The translations under genes were made by a program, and so were the position numbers. The notes under the pieces are model-generated. The model made no database searches, was not told the DNA's origin, and worked only from the letters and a program-made list of their open reading frames with translations. 64,000 nt of DNA from Sphingomonadales bacterium UBA7471 (GTDB lineage: Bacteria; Pseudomonadota; Alphaproteobacteria; Sphingomonadales; Sphingomonadaceae): NCBI GenBank assembly GCA_002479765.1, contig DLOZ01000007.1, positions 40,951 to 104,950 on the forward strand. Direction: 5' to 3'. Positions within the stretch are counted from its first letter, which is position 1. Each line of letters begins with the position of its first letter. This document shows positions 51,109-58,321 of the stretch, piece by piece.

Positions 51109-51861
51109 GCCGCCGCAGCTGGAGCAGGCCGGATCTTTTGGCAATTTGATGGACCGCATCGATGGGGTCAGTCCGTCAAACAGGTGCAGCTTGCCCTGCT
51201 GCGGCTCTCCAAAGCCCGTCAGCGCGCGTATCGCCTCCATCGCTGCGAAGCTGCCCATAAGCCCGCACATCGCTCCCAGAACGCCTTGTGTGGCGCAATC
51301 GTCGCAATCATCGGGATCGTGGGCATCACCGACGAAGCAGCGATAGCATGGCGCATCTGCCTGCCATCCGGTGAATGTGCCAATCTGTCCATGAAACTGC
51401 CCAATCGCGGCGCTCACCAACGGCACCTTTGCCGTAAGACACAGGTCATTGACGATCAGGCGCGTCATAAAATTGTCGCTGCCATCGATCACCACATCGA
51501 CCCCCGCCATTATGTCGGCGCTGCTGTCTTTGCCAATCCGCTGCTGAAGCGCGTTAAAGGCGATGTCCGGGTTTAGCCGCGCCGCTGCCGCGCCAGCCGC
51601 TTCCACCTTGGCGGTGCCAATATCACGGTCACTGTACAAAATCTGACGCTGGAGATTGGACAGCGCCACATCATCATCATCGACAACGCTGATCGTTCCG
51701 ACGCCGGCTGCCGCAAGATATTGAATTGCCGGACATCCTATGCCGCCTGCGCCAATCAGCAGGACATGGCTCGACAATAATTTGCTTTGCCCCGCGCCGC
51801 CAATATCACGCAACACAATGTGGCGGGCATAACGGTCAAGCTGTTGATCGTTAAGCGTCAT
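51097..51861 (-). CDS. MoeB/HesA/ThiF-family adenylyltransferase
   Basis: The 254-residue E1-like enzyme adenylates the C-terminus of a small sulfur carrier such as MoaD or ThiS. It starts LNDQQLDRYARHIVLRDIGGAGQSKLLSSHVLLIGAGGIGCPAIQYLAAAGVGTISVVDDDDVALSNLQRQILY with the ATP loop GAGGIG. Two CxxC pairs for structural zinc follow (CYRC ... and CSSC at the end); between them DCDDCATQGVLG replaces the simpler MoeB spacing. MoeB function would support the molybdenum hydroxylase at 18-23 kb, but ThiF function is equally possible. It overlaps dut by four bases upstream. Confidence 0.88.
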   Translation of the reverse strand: MTLNDQQLDRYARHIVLRDIGGAGQSKLLSSHVLLIGAGGIGCPAIQYLAAAGVGTISVVDDDDVALSNLQRQILYSDRDIGTAKVEAAGAAAARLNPDIAFNALQQRIGKDSSADIMAGVDVVIDGSDNFMTRLIVNDLCLTAKVPLVSAAIGQFHGQIGTFTGWQADAPCYRCFVGDAHDPDDCDDCATQGVLGAMCGLMGSFAAMEAIRALTGFGEPQQGKLHLFDGLTPSMRSIKLPKDPACSSCGGLAA

Positions 51862-52307
51862 ACGCCAGTTGAGCCGAAACCCCCAGCGCCCCGCACGGTT
51901 TCGTCCAGGTCATCCACCTCGACCAAGTGGCCGTGGGTGACAGGCGCCACGACAATCTGCGCAATCCGGTCGCCTTTGTTAATCATGAAATCATCTTCGC
52001 CCAAATTGGCCAGAATGACCTTTACTTCGCCGCGATAATCGCTGTCGATGGTTCCGGGTGTGTTGAGGCAGGTGATCCCATGCTTCAGCGCAAGGCCCGA
52101 GCGCGGGCGCACCTGCACTTCATATCCATCGGGAATGGCAAAGGCGAAGCCGGTTGCGACGGCATGGCGCTTGCCAGCGCGCAGGTTCAGGCTTTCGGCG
52201 GCGCAAATATCCATGCCGGCTGCTCCTGACGTCGCATATGCGGGCAAAGCCAAGCCCGCGCCATGGTTCAGGCGCTTGACGCGCACTTCAACTGTTTGCG
52301 AGCTCAT
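51858..52307 (-). CDS. dut: dUTP diphosphatase
   Basis: The 149-residue homotrimeric enzyme hydrolyses dUTP to dUMP, keeping uracil out of DNA and feeding thymidylate synthesis. The five conserved motifs are visible: ATSGAAGMDICA, PRSGLALKHGI, LNTPGTIDSDYRGEVKVILAN, KGDRIAQIVV and the C-terminal RGAGGFGSTG. It lies between coaBC (20-base overlap upstream) and the MoeB-like gene, a common alphaproteobacterial order. Confidence 0.96.
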   Translation of the reverse strand: MSSQTVEVRVKRLNHGAGLALPAYATSGAAGMDICAAESLNLRAGKRHAVATGFAFAIPDGYEVQVRPRSGLALKHGITCLNTPGTIDSDYRGEVKVILANLGEDDFMINKGDRIAQIVVAPVTHGHLVEVDDLDETVRGAGGFGSTGV

Positions 52308-53571
52308 CGGCGACCTTCTCCATCAATTTTCGTGCGATAACGTCCTTGGGGCTTTCCAGCCAGCTATCAACGCCTGCCTTTGTTACGATGTGAAAGGCGT
52401 TGTTCTCACCGCCCATGACATCGCCTGACACATCGTTAGCGACAATCCAGTCGCAGCCTTTTTTCGCAAGCTTGGCCTGCGCATGGGCAATGATATTTTC
52501 GGTCTCTGCCGCAAAGCCGATCACGAGCTTCGGACGCTGCTTATGCATGGCCAGGCTTGCAAGGATGTCCGGATTTTCGGTCAGTGCGAGCGGCGGAATG
52601 GCATTGCCGTCTTTCTTGATTTTCTGGTCCGGCGCTTGTGCGGCGCGCCAGTCCGCGACGGCGGCGACCATGATAGCGGCGTCGACGGGCAGGGCCTTCT
52701 CGACCTCAGCCTGCATCTCCAGCGCGGTTTCGACATCAATGCGCAAGACACCGGGCGGTGTTGGCAGATGCACGGGGCCAGCGATCAGCGTAACTTCAGC
52801 GCCCAGATCAGCCGCCGCCGCTGCAATGGCAAAACCCTGACGTCCCGATGAGCGGTTGGCGATGTAGCGCACAGGATCAATCGCCTCATGCGTGGGCCCA
52901 GCGGTCACAAGCACGCGTTTGCCAAACAACGGACGATGATCGACATCGGCAAAATCGGGTTGCGCGGTATGCGGCGTTGCGCTTGGCATGGTGGTCGGCG
53001 AACGACCCGACGCCAGTTGCGTATTGAAGGGTACGCCCAGCATGCTGCAAATCTGTTCGGCAACGGCGGGCGGTTCGGGCAGGCGGCCCGGGCCGAATTC
53101 GCCACACGCCATGGCCCCTTCATCGGGGTTCATGATATGGACGCCATCGGCGCGCAGCTGTGCCAAGTTGCGCTGTGTCGCCGGATGGTTCCACATGCGG
53201 ACATTCATCGCCGGAACCGCCAAAACGGGCTTGTCCGTCGCGAGCAGAATGGTCGTCGCCAAATCATCGGCGATACCAGCGGCCATCTTGGCAAGGATAT
53301 TGGCAGTGGCAGGACAAATCACCACAAGGTCGGCCTGACGGCTGAGCTGAATATGCCCAATTTCGCGTTCTTCCTTCAGGTCGAACATGTCGCCATATAC
53401 GTGGTCTTCGGTCATGACGCCCATCGAAAGCGGCGTGACAAATTCGGCCGCGCTTTTCGTCATCACCGCGCGTACGGCAACACCCTGACGCTTTAGCAAG
53501 CGAACAAGTTCAAGCGCTTTATAAGCGGCGATGCCGCCGCTAACGATCAAGAGGACGCGGGCTTGGGTCAT
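52288..53571 (-). CDS. coaBC: Bifunctional phosphopantothenoylcysteine decarboxylase/phosphopantothenate-cysteine ligase
   Basis: The 427-residue protein carries out two steps of coenzyme A synthesis. The N-terminal flavodoxin-like CoaC domain has LLIVSGGIAAYKALELVRLL, VICPATANILAKMAAGIADDLATTILLA and PAMNVRMWNHPATQRN with the active-site His/Asn. The C-terminal CoaB domain has VLVTAGPTHEAIDPVRYIANRSSGRQGFAIAAAAADLGAEVTLI, AAVADWR and GFAAET. It overlaps dut by 20 bases. The ccdAB pair lies immediately upstream on the same strand. Confidence 0.96.
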   Translation of the reverse strand: MTQARVLLIVSGGIAAYKALELVRLLKRQGVAVRAVMTKSAAEFVTPLSMGVMTEDHVYGDMFDLKEEREIGHIQLSRQADLVVICPATANILAKMAAGIADDLATTILLATDKPVLAVPAMNVRMWNHPATQRNLAQLRADGVHIMNPDEGAMACGEFGPGRLPEPPAVAEQICSMLGVPFNTQLASGRSPTTMPSATPHTAQPDFADVDHRPLFGKRVLVTAGPTHEAIDPVRYIANRSSGRQGFAIAAAAADLGAEVTLIAGPVHLPTPPGVLRIDVETALEMQAEVEKALPVDAAIMVAAVADWRAAQAPDQKIKKDGNAIPPLALTENPDILASLAMHKQRPKLVIGFAAETENIIAHAQAKLAKKGCDWIVANDVSGDVMGGENNAFHIVTKAGVDSWLESPKDVIARKLMEKVADELANS

Positions 53572-53575
53572 GGCT

Positions 53576-53872
53576 TCAATATCCGCTGAATAGTTTATCG
53601 ACGGCTGACGTAATGACTAAATCGTCATGCGCCAGAGAGCCGATTTTTGCACCAAGTCTATCGACCGGAATGGCGAAGATCAGATGCGTCGACATAATAT
53701 AACGTTCATCATTAATCACAAATTCGGGATGTAGCCGCGATACGGACTGCATGCCTTCTGCTGGTAAAAGCGGTACAACCACCCGACTGCCAAATTCATC
53801 CAGCAAATCTGACTGGATATCCAGCAACAGACCGCGCGCCTGTGCACCTTTATAAATGTCAAAGCGCGCCAT
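53576..53872 (-). CDS. ccdB: CcdB-family toxin
   Basis: The 98-residue protein matches CcdB, which poisons DNA gyrase: start MARFDIYKGAQARGLLLDIQSDLLDEFGSRVVVPLLP, then NDERYIMSTHLIFAIPVDRLGAKIGSLAHDDLVITSAVDKLFSGY with the hydrophobic end normally ending in a G-I/Y pair. The ATG overlaps the ccdA stop by one base (TAATG), so toxin synthesis depends on antitoxin translation. coaBC begins four bases after its stop, so transcription may continue into coaBC. Confidence 0.92.
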   Translation of the reverse strand: MARFDIYKGAQARGLLLDIQSDLLDEFGSRVVVPLLPAEGMQSVSRLHPEFVINDERYIMSTHLIFAIPVDRLGAKIGSLAHDDLVITSAVDKLFSGY

Positions 53873-54123
53873 TAAAATTGGCGAAATTCGTCATATGGCA
53901 TGCCGTTTTCGGCCACCCATTTGTTCCAGCTTTCAATAGCCTGCCGGTTATCGCGTTTCCACTCTTCGCCCAATGCTTTGCGCACTTGTTCTTGCAGCCC
54001 GGTTTCGCAGGCTTGCGATACGTTGATGCCAAGCCGCTTGGCTTCGTCAACCATATCACCGGGCAAGCTCACATTTGTGGCGCGCTTTGGGGCGGTAAAG
54101 CGGGACGGCTTGTTCATGTGCAT
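53872..54123 (-). CDS. ccdA: CcdA-family antitoxin
   Basis: The 83-residue antitoxin has an N-terminal ribbon-helix-helix DNA-binding domain (APKRATNVSLPGDMVDEAKRLGINVSQACETGLQEQV) and a toxin-binding tail (KRDNRQAIESWNKWVAENGMPYDEFRQF). CcdA binds CcdB and represses the operon. The start may be either of two ATG codons two apart; a more upstream frame would overlap ubiB and lacks support. It is read leftward, like ubiB before it. Confidence 0.92.
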   Translation of the reverse strand: MHMNKPSRFTAPKRATNVSLPGDMVDEAKRLGINVSQACETGLQEQVRKALGEEWKRDNRQAIESWNKWVAENGMPYDEFRQF

Positions 54124-54148
54124 GGCATATGCGCAATCAAAATGTTGG

Positions 54149-55693
54149 TCAAGTGAACGCGATAGTGCCCGCGACCCCAAGTGCGCCGGCCAACAAGGCG
54201 ACAACGACATAGCGCCAACCGTTGCTTTTGCCCTTACGTTCCCAAATCAGCTGCACGGGCGGAAGCGGGGGTGGTTCCGGCGCGCCGCCCTTGCGGGGAA
54301 GTTGTTCGTCCAAACGGCGGATGATGTCGGGTATCATCTGCAAGGTTTCGGCTTGCTTGCGAATACCGTCGGCGAGCATGGCTTCGGGGCCAAGCTCTCC
54401 GCGAATCCATTCGCGCACATAGGGAGCGGCAACATCCCACATATTGATGCTTGGGTTCAGCGAAGTCGCAATGCCTTCGACCATGACCATCGTCTTTTGC
54501 AGCAACAGCAAATGCGGCTGCGTCTGCATGTCAAAGTCGCGGGTGATCGCAAATAGGCTGTCGAGCATTTGCCCGACCGACAATTCGCTCACGGGCTTGC
54601 CGCGTGTCGGCTCGCCAACAGCGCGCAGGGCGGTCGCGAATTCATCGACATTATGATAGCTTGGCACATATTGCGCTTCGAAATGGATTTCGGCGACGCG
54701 TTTATAATTGCCGGTGGTCAATCCGTAGAGGATTTCCGCAAGCCAGAAACGCGCTTGCCGGTTGATGCGGCCCATGATGCCAAAATCGATGGCCACAATC
54801 GTGCCGTCTGCCTGAACGAACAAATTGCCCTGATGCATGTCGGCGTGGAAGAAGCCTTCCGAAATCGCCTGACGTAAAAATGTCAGCACGAGCTTCTCGG
54901 CCATTTTGTTCAGATCGTGGCCAGCGGCTTTTAGCGCATCGATATCGGCAATCTTGACGCCGTCGACCCATTCCAGCGTGAGCACGCGGCCGGACGTCCG
55001 GTCCCAATCAATGGCGGGGATCATATAGCCGTCGACGGCGACCATGGCGTCTTTCAGCTCAGACGCGCTCGCGGCTTCGCGGCGCAAATCGAGTTCGCGC
55101 AAGGTCCAGCGTTTCAGATTGGCGATGACAAGCTGCGGTCGCAAGCGCGCAGCTTCGCCGCCCAATGCTTCCAGATGTGCTGCGGCCCATTCATAAGTTT
55201 CGATATCACGGGCAAATTGTTCGCGAATACCGGGACGAAGGACTTTGACAGCGACGTCTTTGCCTTCGGTTGTCCGTGCACGGTGCACCTGCGCGATGGA
55301 GGCTGCGCCCACGGGCACTGGGTCGATATATTCAAACAGCTCTGCAGCGGGTTTATTTAAGCTGCTGTCGATCTGTGCGTACACAAGATCGAACGGTGCG
55401 GGCGGAAGCTGATCCTGAAGTGATAGCAGATTGCGGGCCGCTTCCTCACCAATGATATCTGGACGGGTGGCAAGCGTTTGCCCCAGCTTAATGGCCGCAG
55501 GGCCAATGGCGCGAAAGGCGCCGGCATAATCGGGCACCTTGGGCTGGCGCGTTCCGATGCGCGCGATGCGGCAAAGGCGTTTTACTTGCGGCGGTGTGTT
55601 CCGGTCAGCTTCGATCGCGCGCAGCGCGCCGTGCCGCGCGAGAATGCGGCCCCATTTGAGCAAACGGAAAATATGGGTTGCGGGACGGGTCAT
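54149..55693 (-). CDS. ubiB: Ubiquinone biosynthesis regulatory protein kinase-like UbiB
   Basis: The 514-residue protein of the ADCK/UbiB atypical-kinase family has KLGQTLATRPDIIGEEAARNLLSLQDQLPP (the KxGQ motif that replaces the glycine loop), VGAASIAQVHRARTTEGKDVAVKVLRPGI with the nucleotide-binding Lys, FFHADMHQGNLFVQADGTIVAIDFGIMGRI (catalytic loop and DFG), and a C-terminal transmembrane helix (WRYVVVALLAGALGVAGTIAF) anchoring it in the inner membrane. It assists ubiquinone synthesis through lipid extraction or ATPase activity. ubiE is 11 bases upstream, so the two form an operon. Confidence 0.95.
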   Translation of the reverse strand: MTRPATHIFRLLKWGRILARHGALRAIEADRNTPPQVKRLCRIARIGTRQPKVPDYAGAFRAIGPAAIKLGQTLATRPDIIGEEAARNLLSLQDQLPPAPFDLVYAQIDSSLNKPAAELFEYIDPVPVGAASIAQVHRARTTEGKDVAVKVLRPGIREQFARDIETYEWAAAHLEALGGEAARLRPQLVIANLKRWTLRELDLRREAASASELKDAMVAVDGYMIPAIDWDRTSGRVLTLEWVDGVKIADIDALKAAGHDLNKMAEKLVLTFLRQAISEGFFHADMHQGNLFVQADGTIVAIDFGIMGRINRQARFWLAEILYGLTTGNYKRVAEIHFEAQYVPSYHNVDEFATALRAVGEPTRGKPVSELSVGQMLDSLFAITRDFDMQTQPHLLLLQKTMVMVEGIATSLNPSINMWDVAAPYVREWIRGELGPEAMLADGIRKQAETLQMIPDIIRRLDEQLPRKGGAPEPPPLPPVQLIWERKGKSNGWRYVVVALLAGALGVAGTIAFT

Positions 55694-55704
55694 CAGCGCG
55701 GAAG

Positions 55705-56436
55705 TTAAACCTTCCAGCCGCTATGAATGGCGACAAGTCCGCCCAAAATGGGTTCTACCTTGGTTTGCACAAAGCCCGCTTCGCCAATCATGCGCTTAAA
55801 ATTTTGCATGTCGGGAAAACGGCGGATCGATTCGACGAGATATCGATAGCTGTCCTCATCACCCGCAATGGCTTTGCCAAGCTTAGGGACAAGCTTGTCC
55901 GAATAGACGTCGTAAATTTGTGCGAGGCCAGGCCATTCAACCGTCGAAAATTCGAGGCAGAAGAAGCGGCCACCATAACGCAGCACGCGATGTGCCTCGC
56001 GCAGTGCCTTGGGAATGTCGGTGACGTTGCGGATGCCAAAGGCAATTGTATAGGCATCAAAATGCGCATCGGGAAAGCTGAGCGTTTCGGCATTTTGCGG
56101 GGACCAGATCAGGCTGTCGATCCCGCGCTTCATCGCGCGCTCCATACCGACGTCCAACATGTCTTCATTAATGTCGGATACGGTGACCTGCGCGCCTGAT
56201 TTTTCCATACGGAACGCGATGTCGCCCGTTCCGCCTGCCATATCGAGGATATCTTCGCCTTCGCGCGGCTTTACCCGGCGCACAAAAGTGTCTTTCCAAA
56301 GGCGGTGCATGCCGCCGGACATCGCATCATTCATGATGTCATATTTGCGCGCGACATTGGAAAAGACGCCACCTACGCGTTTTGTCTTTTCTTCAGGGCT
56401 AACCTGTTCATAGCCAAAGGATACCGTATCATTCAT
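55705..56436 (-). CDS. ubiE: Demethylmenaquinone/2-methoxy-6-polyprenylbenzoquinol C-methyltransferase
   Basis: The 243-residue SAM enzyme methylates carbon 2 of the ubiquinone ring (and menaquinone, if made). The signature region is FSNVARKYDIMNDAMSGGMHRLWKD, with SAM motif ILDMAGGTGDIAFRM and ERAMKRGIDSLIWSPQNAETLSFPDAHFDAYTIAFGIRNVTDIPKALREAHRVLRYGGRFFCLEFS. The ATG giving MNDTVSFGYEQV fits the family; an upstream ORF extension is not supported. ubiB follows on the same strand. Confidence 0.95.
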   Translation of the reverse strand: MNDTVSFGYEQVSPEEKTKRVGGVFSNVARKYDIMNDAMSGGMHRLWKDTFVRRVKPREGEDILDMAGGTGDIAFRMEKSGAQVTVSDINEDMLDVGMERAMKRGIDSLIWSPQNAETLSFPDAHFDAYTIAFGIRNVTDIPKALREAHRVLRYGGRFFCLEFSTVEWPGLAQIYDVYSDKLVPKLGKAIAGDEDSYRYLVESIRRFPDMQNFKRMIGEAGFVQTKVEPILGGLVAIHSGWKV

Positions 56437-56480
56437 TCTGCAGCCCCTAGCCGATTGTTGCGCCAGCCGCAAAGGCTGTT

Positions 56481-56651
56481 AGGGCCAGGACCTATTAAAT
56501 GCACCATCGCGGTTTGAGGCCATATTGTTCAGTGCAAGGCGGCAAGCGCCGGACTTAGTGGTTCTAAGTCCAAGCTTGCCAACGTAGCAATGGACAATAT
56601 GGGCCAAATCCGAAGGACGCCGCGAGGGTGCATTTAATAGGTCCTGACCCT
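56481..56651. repeat. 171-bp long-hairpin repeat (MITE-like)
   Basis: The termini AGGGCCAGGACCTATTAAAT and its near-perfect complement form arms of more than 60 bases with a few mismatches and bulges. AGGACCTATTAAATGCACC pairs exactly with GGTGCATTTAATAGGTCCT, CCATATTGT pairs with ACAATATGG, and the centre has GGACTTAG-TGGTT-CTAAGTCC. There is no gene inside. It fills the space between ubiE and mutM. Such a nested palindrome is typical of a nonautonomous mobile repeat or a structured RNA element. Confidence 0.75.
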
Positions 56652-56665
56652 GGGTACAAAACGAT

Positions 56666-57478
56666 ATGCCAGAATTACCTGAAGTGGAAACCACGGTCGC
56701 CGGCCTGCGTTCGGTGCTTGAAGGCGAGATTATCGTGCGTGCGGAGCCGCGCCGTGCGGACTTGCGCTGGCCCATCCCGGTCGATCTGCGTCAGCGGCTG
56801 ACGGGCGCGCGAATCGATACGCTTGGGCGGCGCGCCAAATATGGCCTTATCCATACCGACCGTCAGGATACGCTGATATTCCATTTGGGCATGTCCGGAC
56901 GATGGCGCGTTGATCCTGCGGAAATCGAAAAGCATGACCATTTCATTCTGGAAACAGCCAGTGGCCGGGTTGTGGCGTTGAATGACCACCGCCGCTTTGG
57001 TTCGCTCGATATTATCGATTCGGACAAATTGGACAGCTATCGCTTTTTTGAAAAAATGGGTCCGGAGCCTTTGTCGCCGGCATTTGACGCAACTGTGCTG
57101 CGCGACGCCCTGCACGACCGCAAAGCTCCGATTAAGGCGATGTTGCTGAACCAGAATATCGTCGCGGGCTTGGGCAATATCTATGTGTGTGAGGCGCTGC
57201 ATATGGCGGGCATTGATCCGCGGGTGCCAGCCAGCTCGATTAGCAAGCCGCGGCTTGTCCGGCTCATTGCGGCAATTAAAGAGGTGCTGACGGCGGCGAT
57301 CGCGGCTGGCGGATCGACGTTGCGTGACTTTGCCGCACCCGACGGGGAACTTGGCTACTTTACCAAGGATTGGCGCGTCTATGGCCGTGAAGGGCAGGAC
57401 TGCGGTTGCGGCGCGCCTGTTCAACGGCGCGTTGATTCGGGGCGCTCGACCTTTTACTGCGCGAAATGTCAGCGATAG
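56666..57478 (+). CDS. mutM: Formamidopyrimidine-DNA glycosylase
   Basis: The 270-residue repair enzyme excises 8-oxoguanine and formamidopyrimidines. The N-terminus PELPEVETTVAGL carries the catalytic Pro2 and Glu3. LGMSGRWRV and NDHRRFGSLDI are family motifs, followed by NQNIVAGLGNIYVCEALHMAGIDP (helix-two-turn-helix) and the zinc finger with CGCG ... CAKCQ. The first pair is C-x-C rather than C-x2-C. It starts 15 bases after the hairpin repeat, so its promoter must lie within or near it. It is divergent from ubiE. Confidence 0.95.
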   Translation: MPELPEVETTVAGLRSVLEGEIIVRAEPRRADLRWPIPVDLRQRLTGARIDTLGRRAKYGLIHTDRQDTLIFHLGMSGRWRVDPAEIEKHDHFILETASGRVVALNDHRRFGSLDIIDSDKLDSYRFFEKMGPEPLSPAFDATVLRDALHDRKAPIKAMLLNQNIVAGLGNIYVCEALHMAGIDPRVPASSISKPRLVRLIAAIKEVLTAAIAAGGSTLRDFAAPDGELGYFTKDWRVYGREGQDCGCGAPVQRRVDSGRSTFYCAKCQR

Positions 57479-57586
57479 TGCGGTATTTCGAGGTTGACGA
57501 ATCTGTTGGGCAGGGTTAAGGGCCGCTCCTTCAACGGACGTGTTTCATAAAGACGTCTCCGCAAATATCGAAATTCGAGGATAAAA

Positions 57587-57850
57587 ATGGCCAATACGCC
57601 GCAAGCAAAAAAGCGTATCCGTCGCAATGCGCGTCGCACCGAAGTCAATGGCGCACGCGTCAGCCGCATCCGTACCTTCATCAAAAAGGTTGAGTCGGCG
57701 ATTGAACTTGGTGACAAGGCGGCAGCCGCTGCTGCACTCGCTGCTGCACAGCCTGAATTGGCGCGTGGCGTATCCAAGGGCGTTCTGCACAAGAACACAG
57801 CATCGCGCAAATTTGGTCGCCTCACAAAGGCGGTTGGCGGTCTCGCCTAA
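57587..57850 (+). CDS. rpsT: 30S ribosomal protein S20
   Basis: The 87-residue basic protein is complete: ANTPQAKKRIRRNARRTEVNGARVSRIRTFIKKVESAIELGDKAAAAAALAAAQPELARGVSKGVLHKNTASRKFGRLTKAVG. It binds 16S rRNA in the 30S subunit and is rich in Lys, Arg and Ala, as expected. GAGGATAAAA precedes the ATG. It lies between mutM and dnaA and ends with a clear terminator, an order often seen in alphaproteobacteria. Confidence 0.97.
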   Translation: MANTPQAKKRIRRNARRTEVNGARVSRIRTFIKKVESAIELGDKAAAAAALAAAQPELARGVSKGVLHKNTASRKFGRLTKAVGGLA

Positions 57851-57890
57851 CCCATATTCACAGGCTGGCTGTTCCAGCCTTAAAATTTGA

Positions 57891-57923
57891 AACCCGCCGT
57901 TTTCCCGGCGGGTTTTTTATTGC
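57891..57923 (+). terminator. Rho-independent terminator of rpsT
   Basis: AACCCGCCG-TTTTC-CCGGCGGGTT followed by TTTTATTG forms a strong GC stem with a U-run. A smaller hairpin AGGCTGG-CTGTT-CCAGCCT precedes it. Confidence 0.93.
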
Positions 57924-58321
57924 CCACTGTCACAAAGGCAAAGCCGACGGATTTCCCGCGATTCGGAAGATATCCACAGGGGTTTTTGCAAAAAAGTAAG
58001 CAAAATTAAGTGCTTAAAAATTAATTGACGCATTTGCTTGGCTGTTGCCGAGTCAATGCCATTTATTTCAGTTTTTTTGCAGCGCTGCACTTGATCGACT
58101 CGTTTCGAGCGGTCTAAGAAACTGTTTCCAGCAATGCATGACGACAGTCGGGCAGTGCCTCACATGGAGAATCGGACATCGCGACTGCTGCATTTGGCAA
58201 CAAATGCGCAGTGACTGTCTGTGTGCTTCACATGTGGGCAGATAGCACGCGGTTTTGCGGGTCTGGAAGGGGTGGAAAATTGGGGGCAGGCACGTTGGCC
58301 GAACATAAAGCAGTATCGCAA
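57924..58321. promoter_or_regulatory. Upstream region of dnaA with a DnaA-box-like site
   Basis: The 400-base gap contains ATATCCACA (57970-57978), one mismatch from the DnaA box TTATCCACA, and an AT-rich stretch with three TTAA tetramers at 58006, 58014 and 58021, in spacings that do not fit the CtrA site TTAA-N7-TTAA. It is probably the dnaA promoter, possibly autoregulated. I see too few boxes to call it the chromosomal origin. Confidence 0.4.

Noticed and set aside
58006..58024. CtrA-binding site upstream of dnaA
   Set aside because: Three TTAA tetramers occur, but none are spaced seven bases apart, so the consensus TTAA-N7-TTAA is not met.
57924..58321. Chromosomal origin of replication
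   Set aside because: Only one near-consensus DnaA box was found and no cluster of boxes; in alphaproteobacteria dnaA is often not at the origin.
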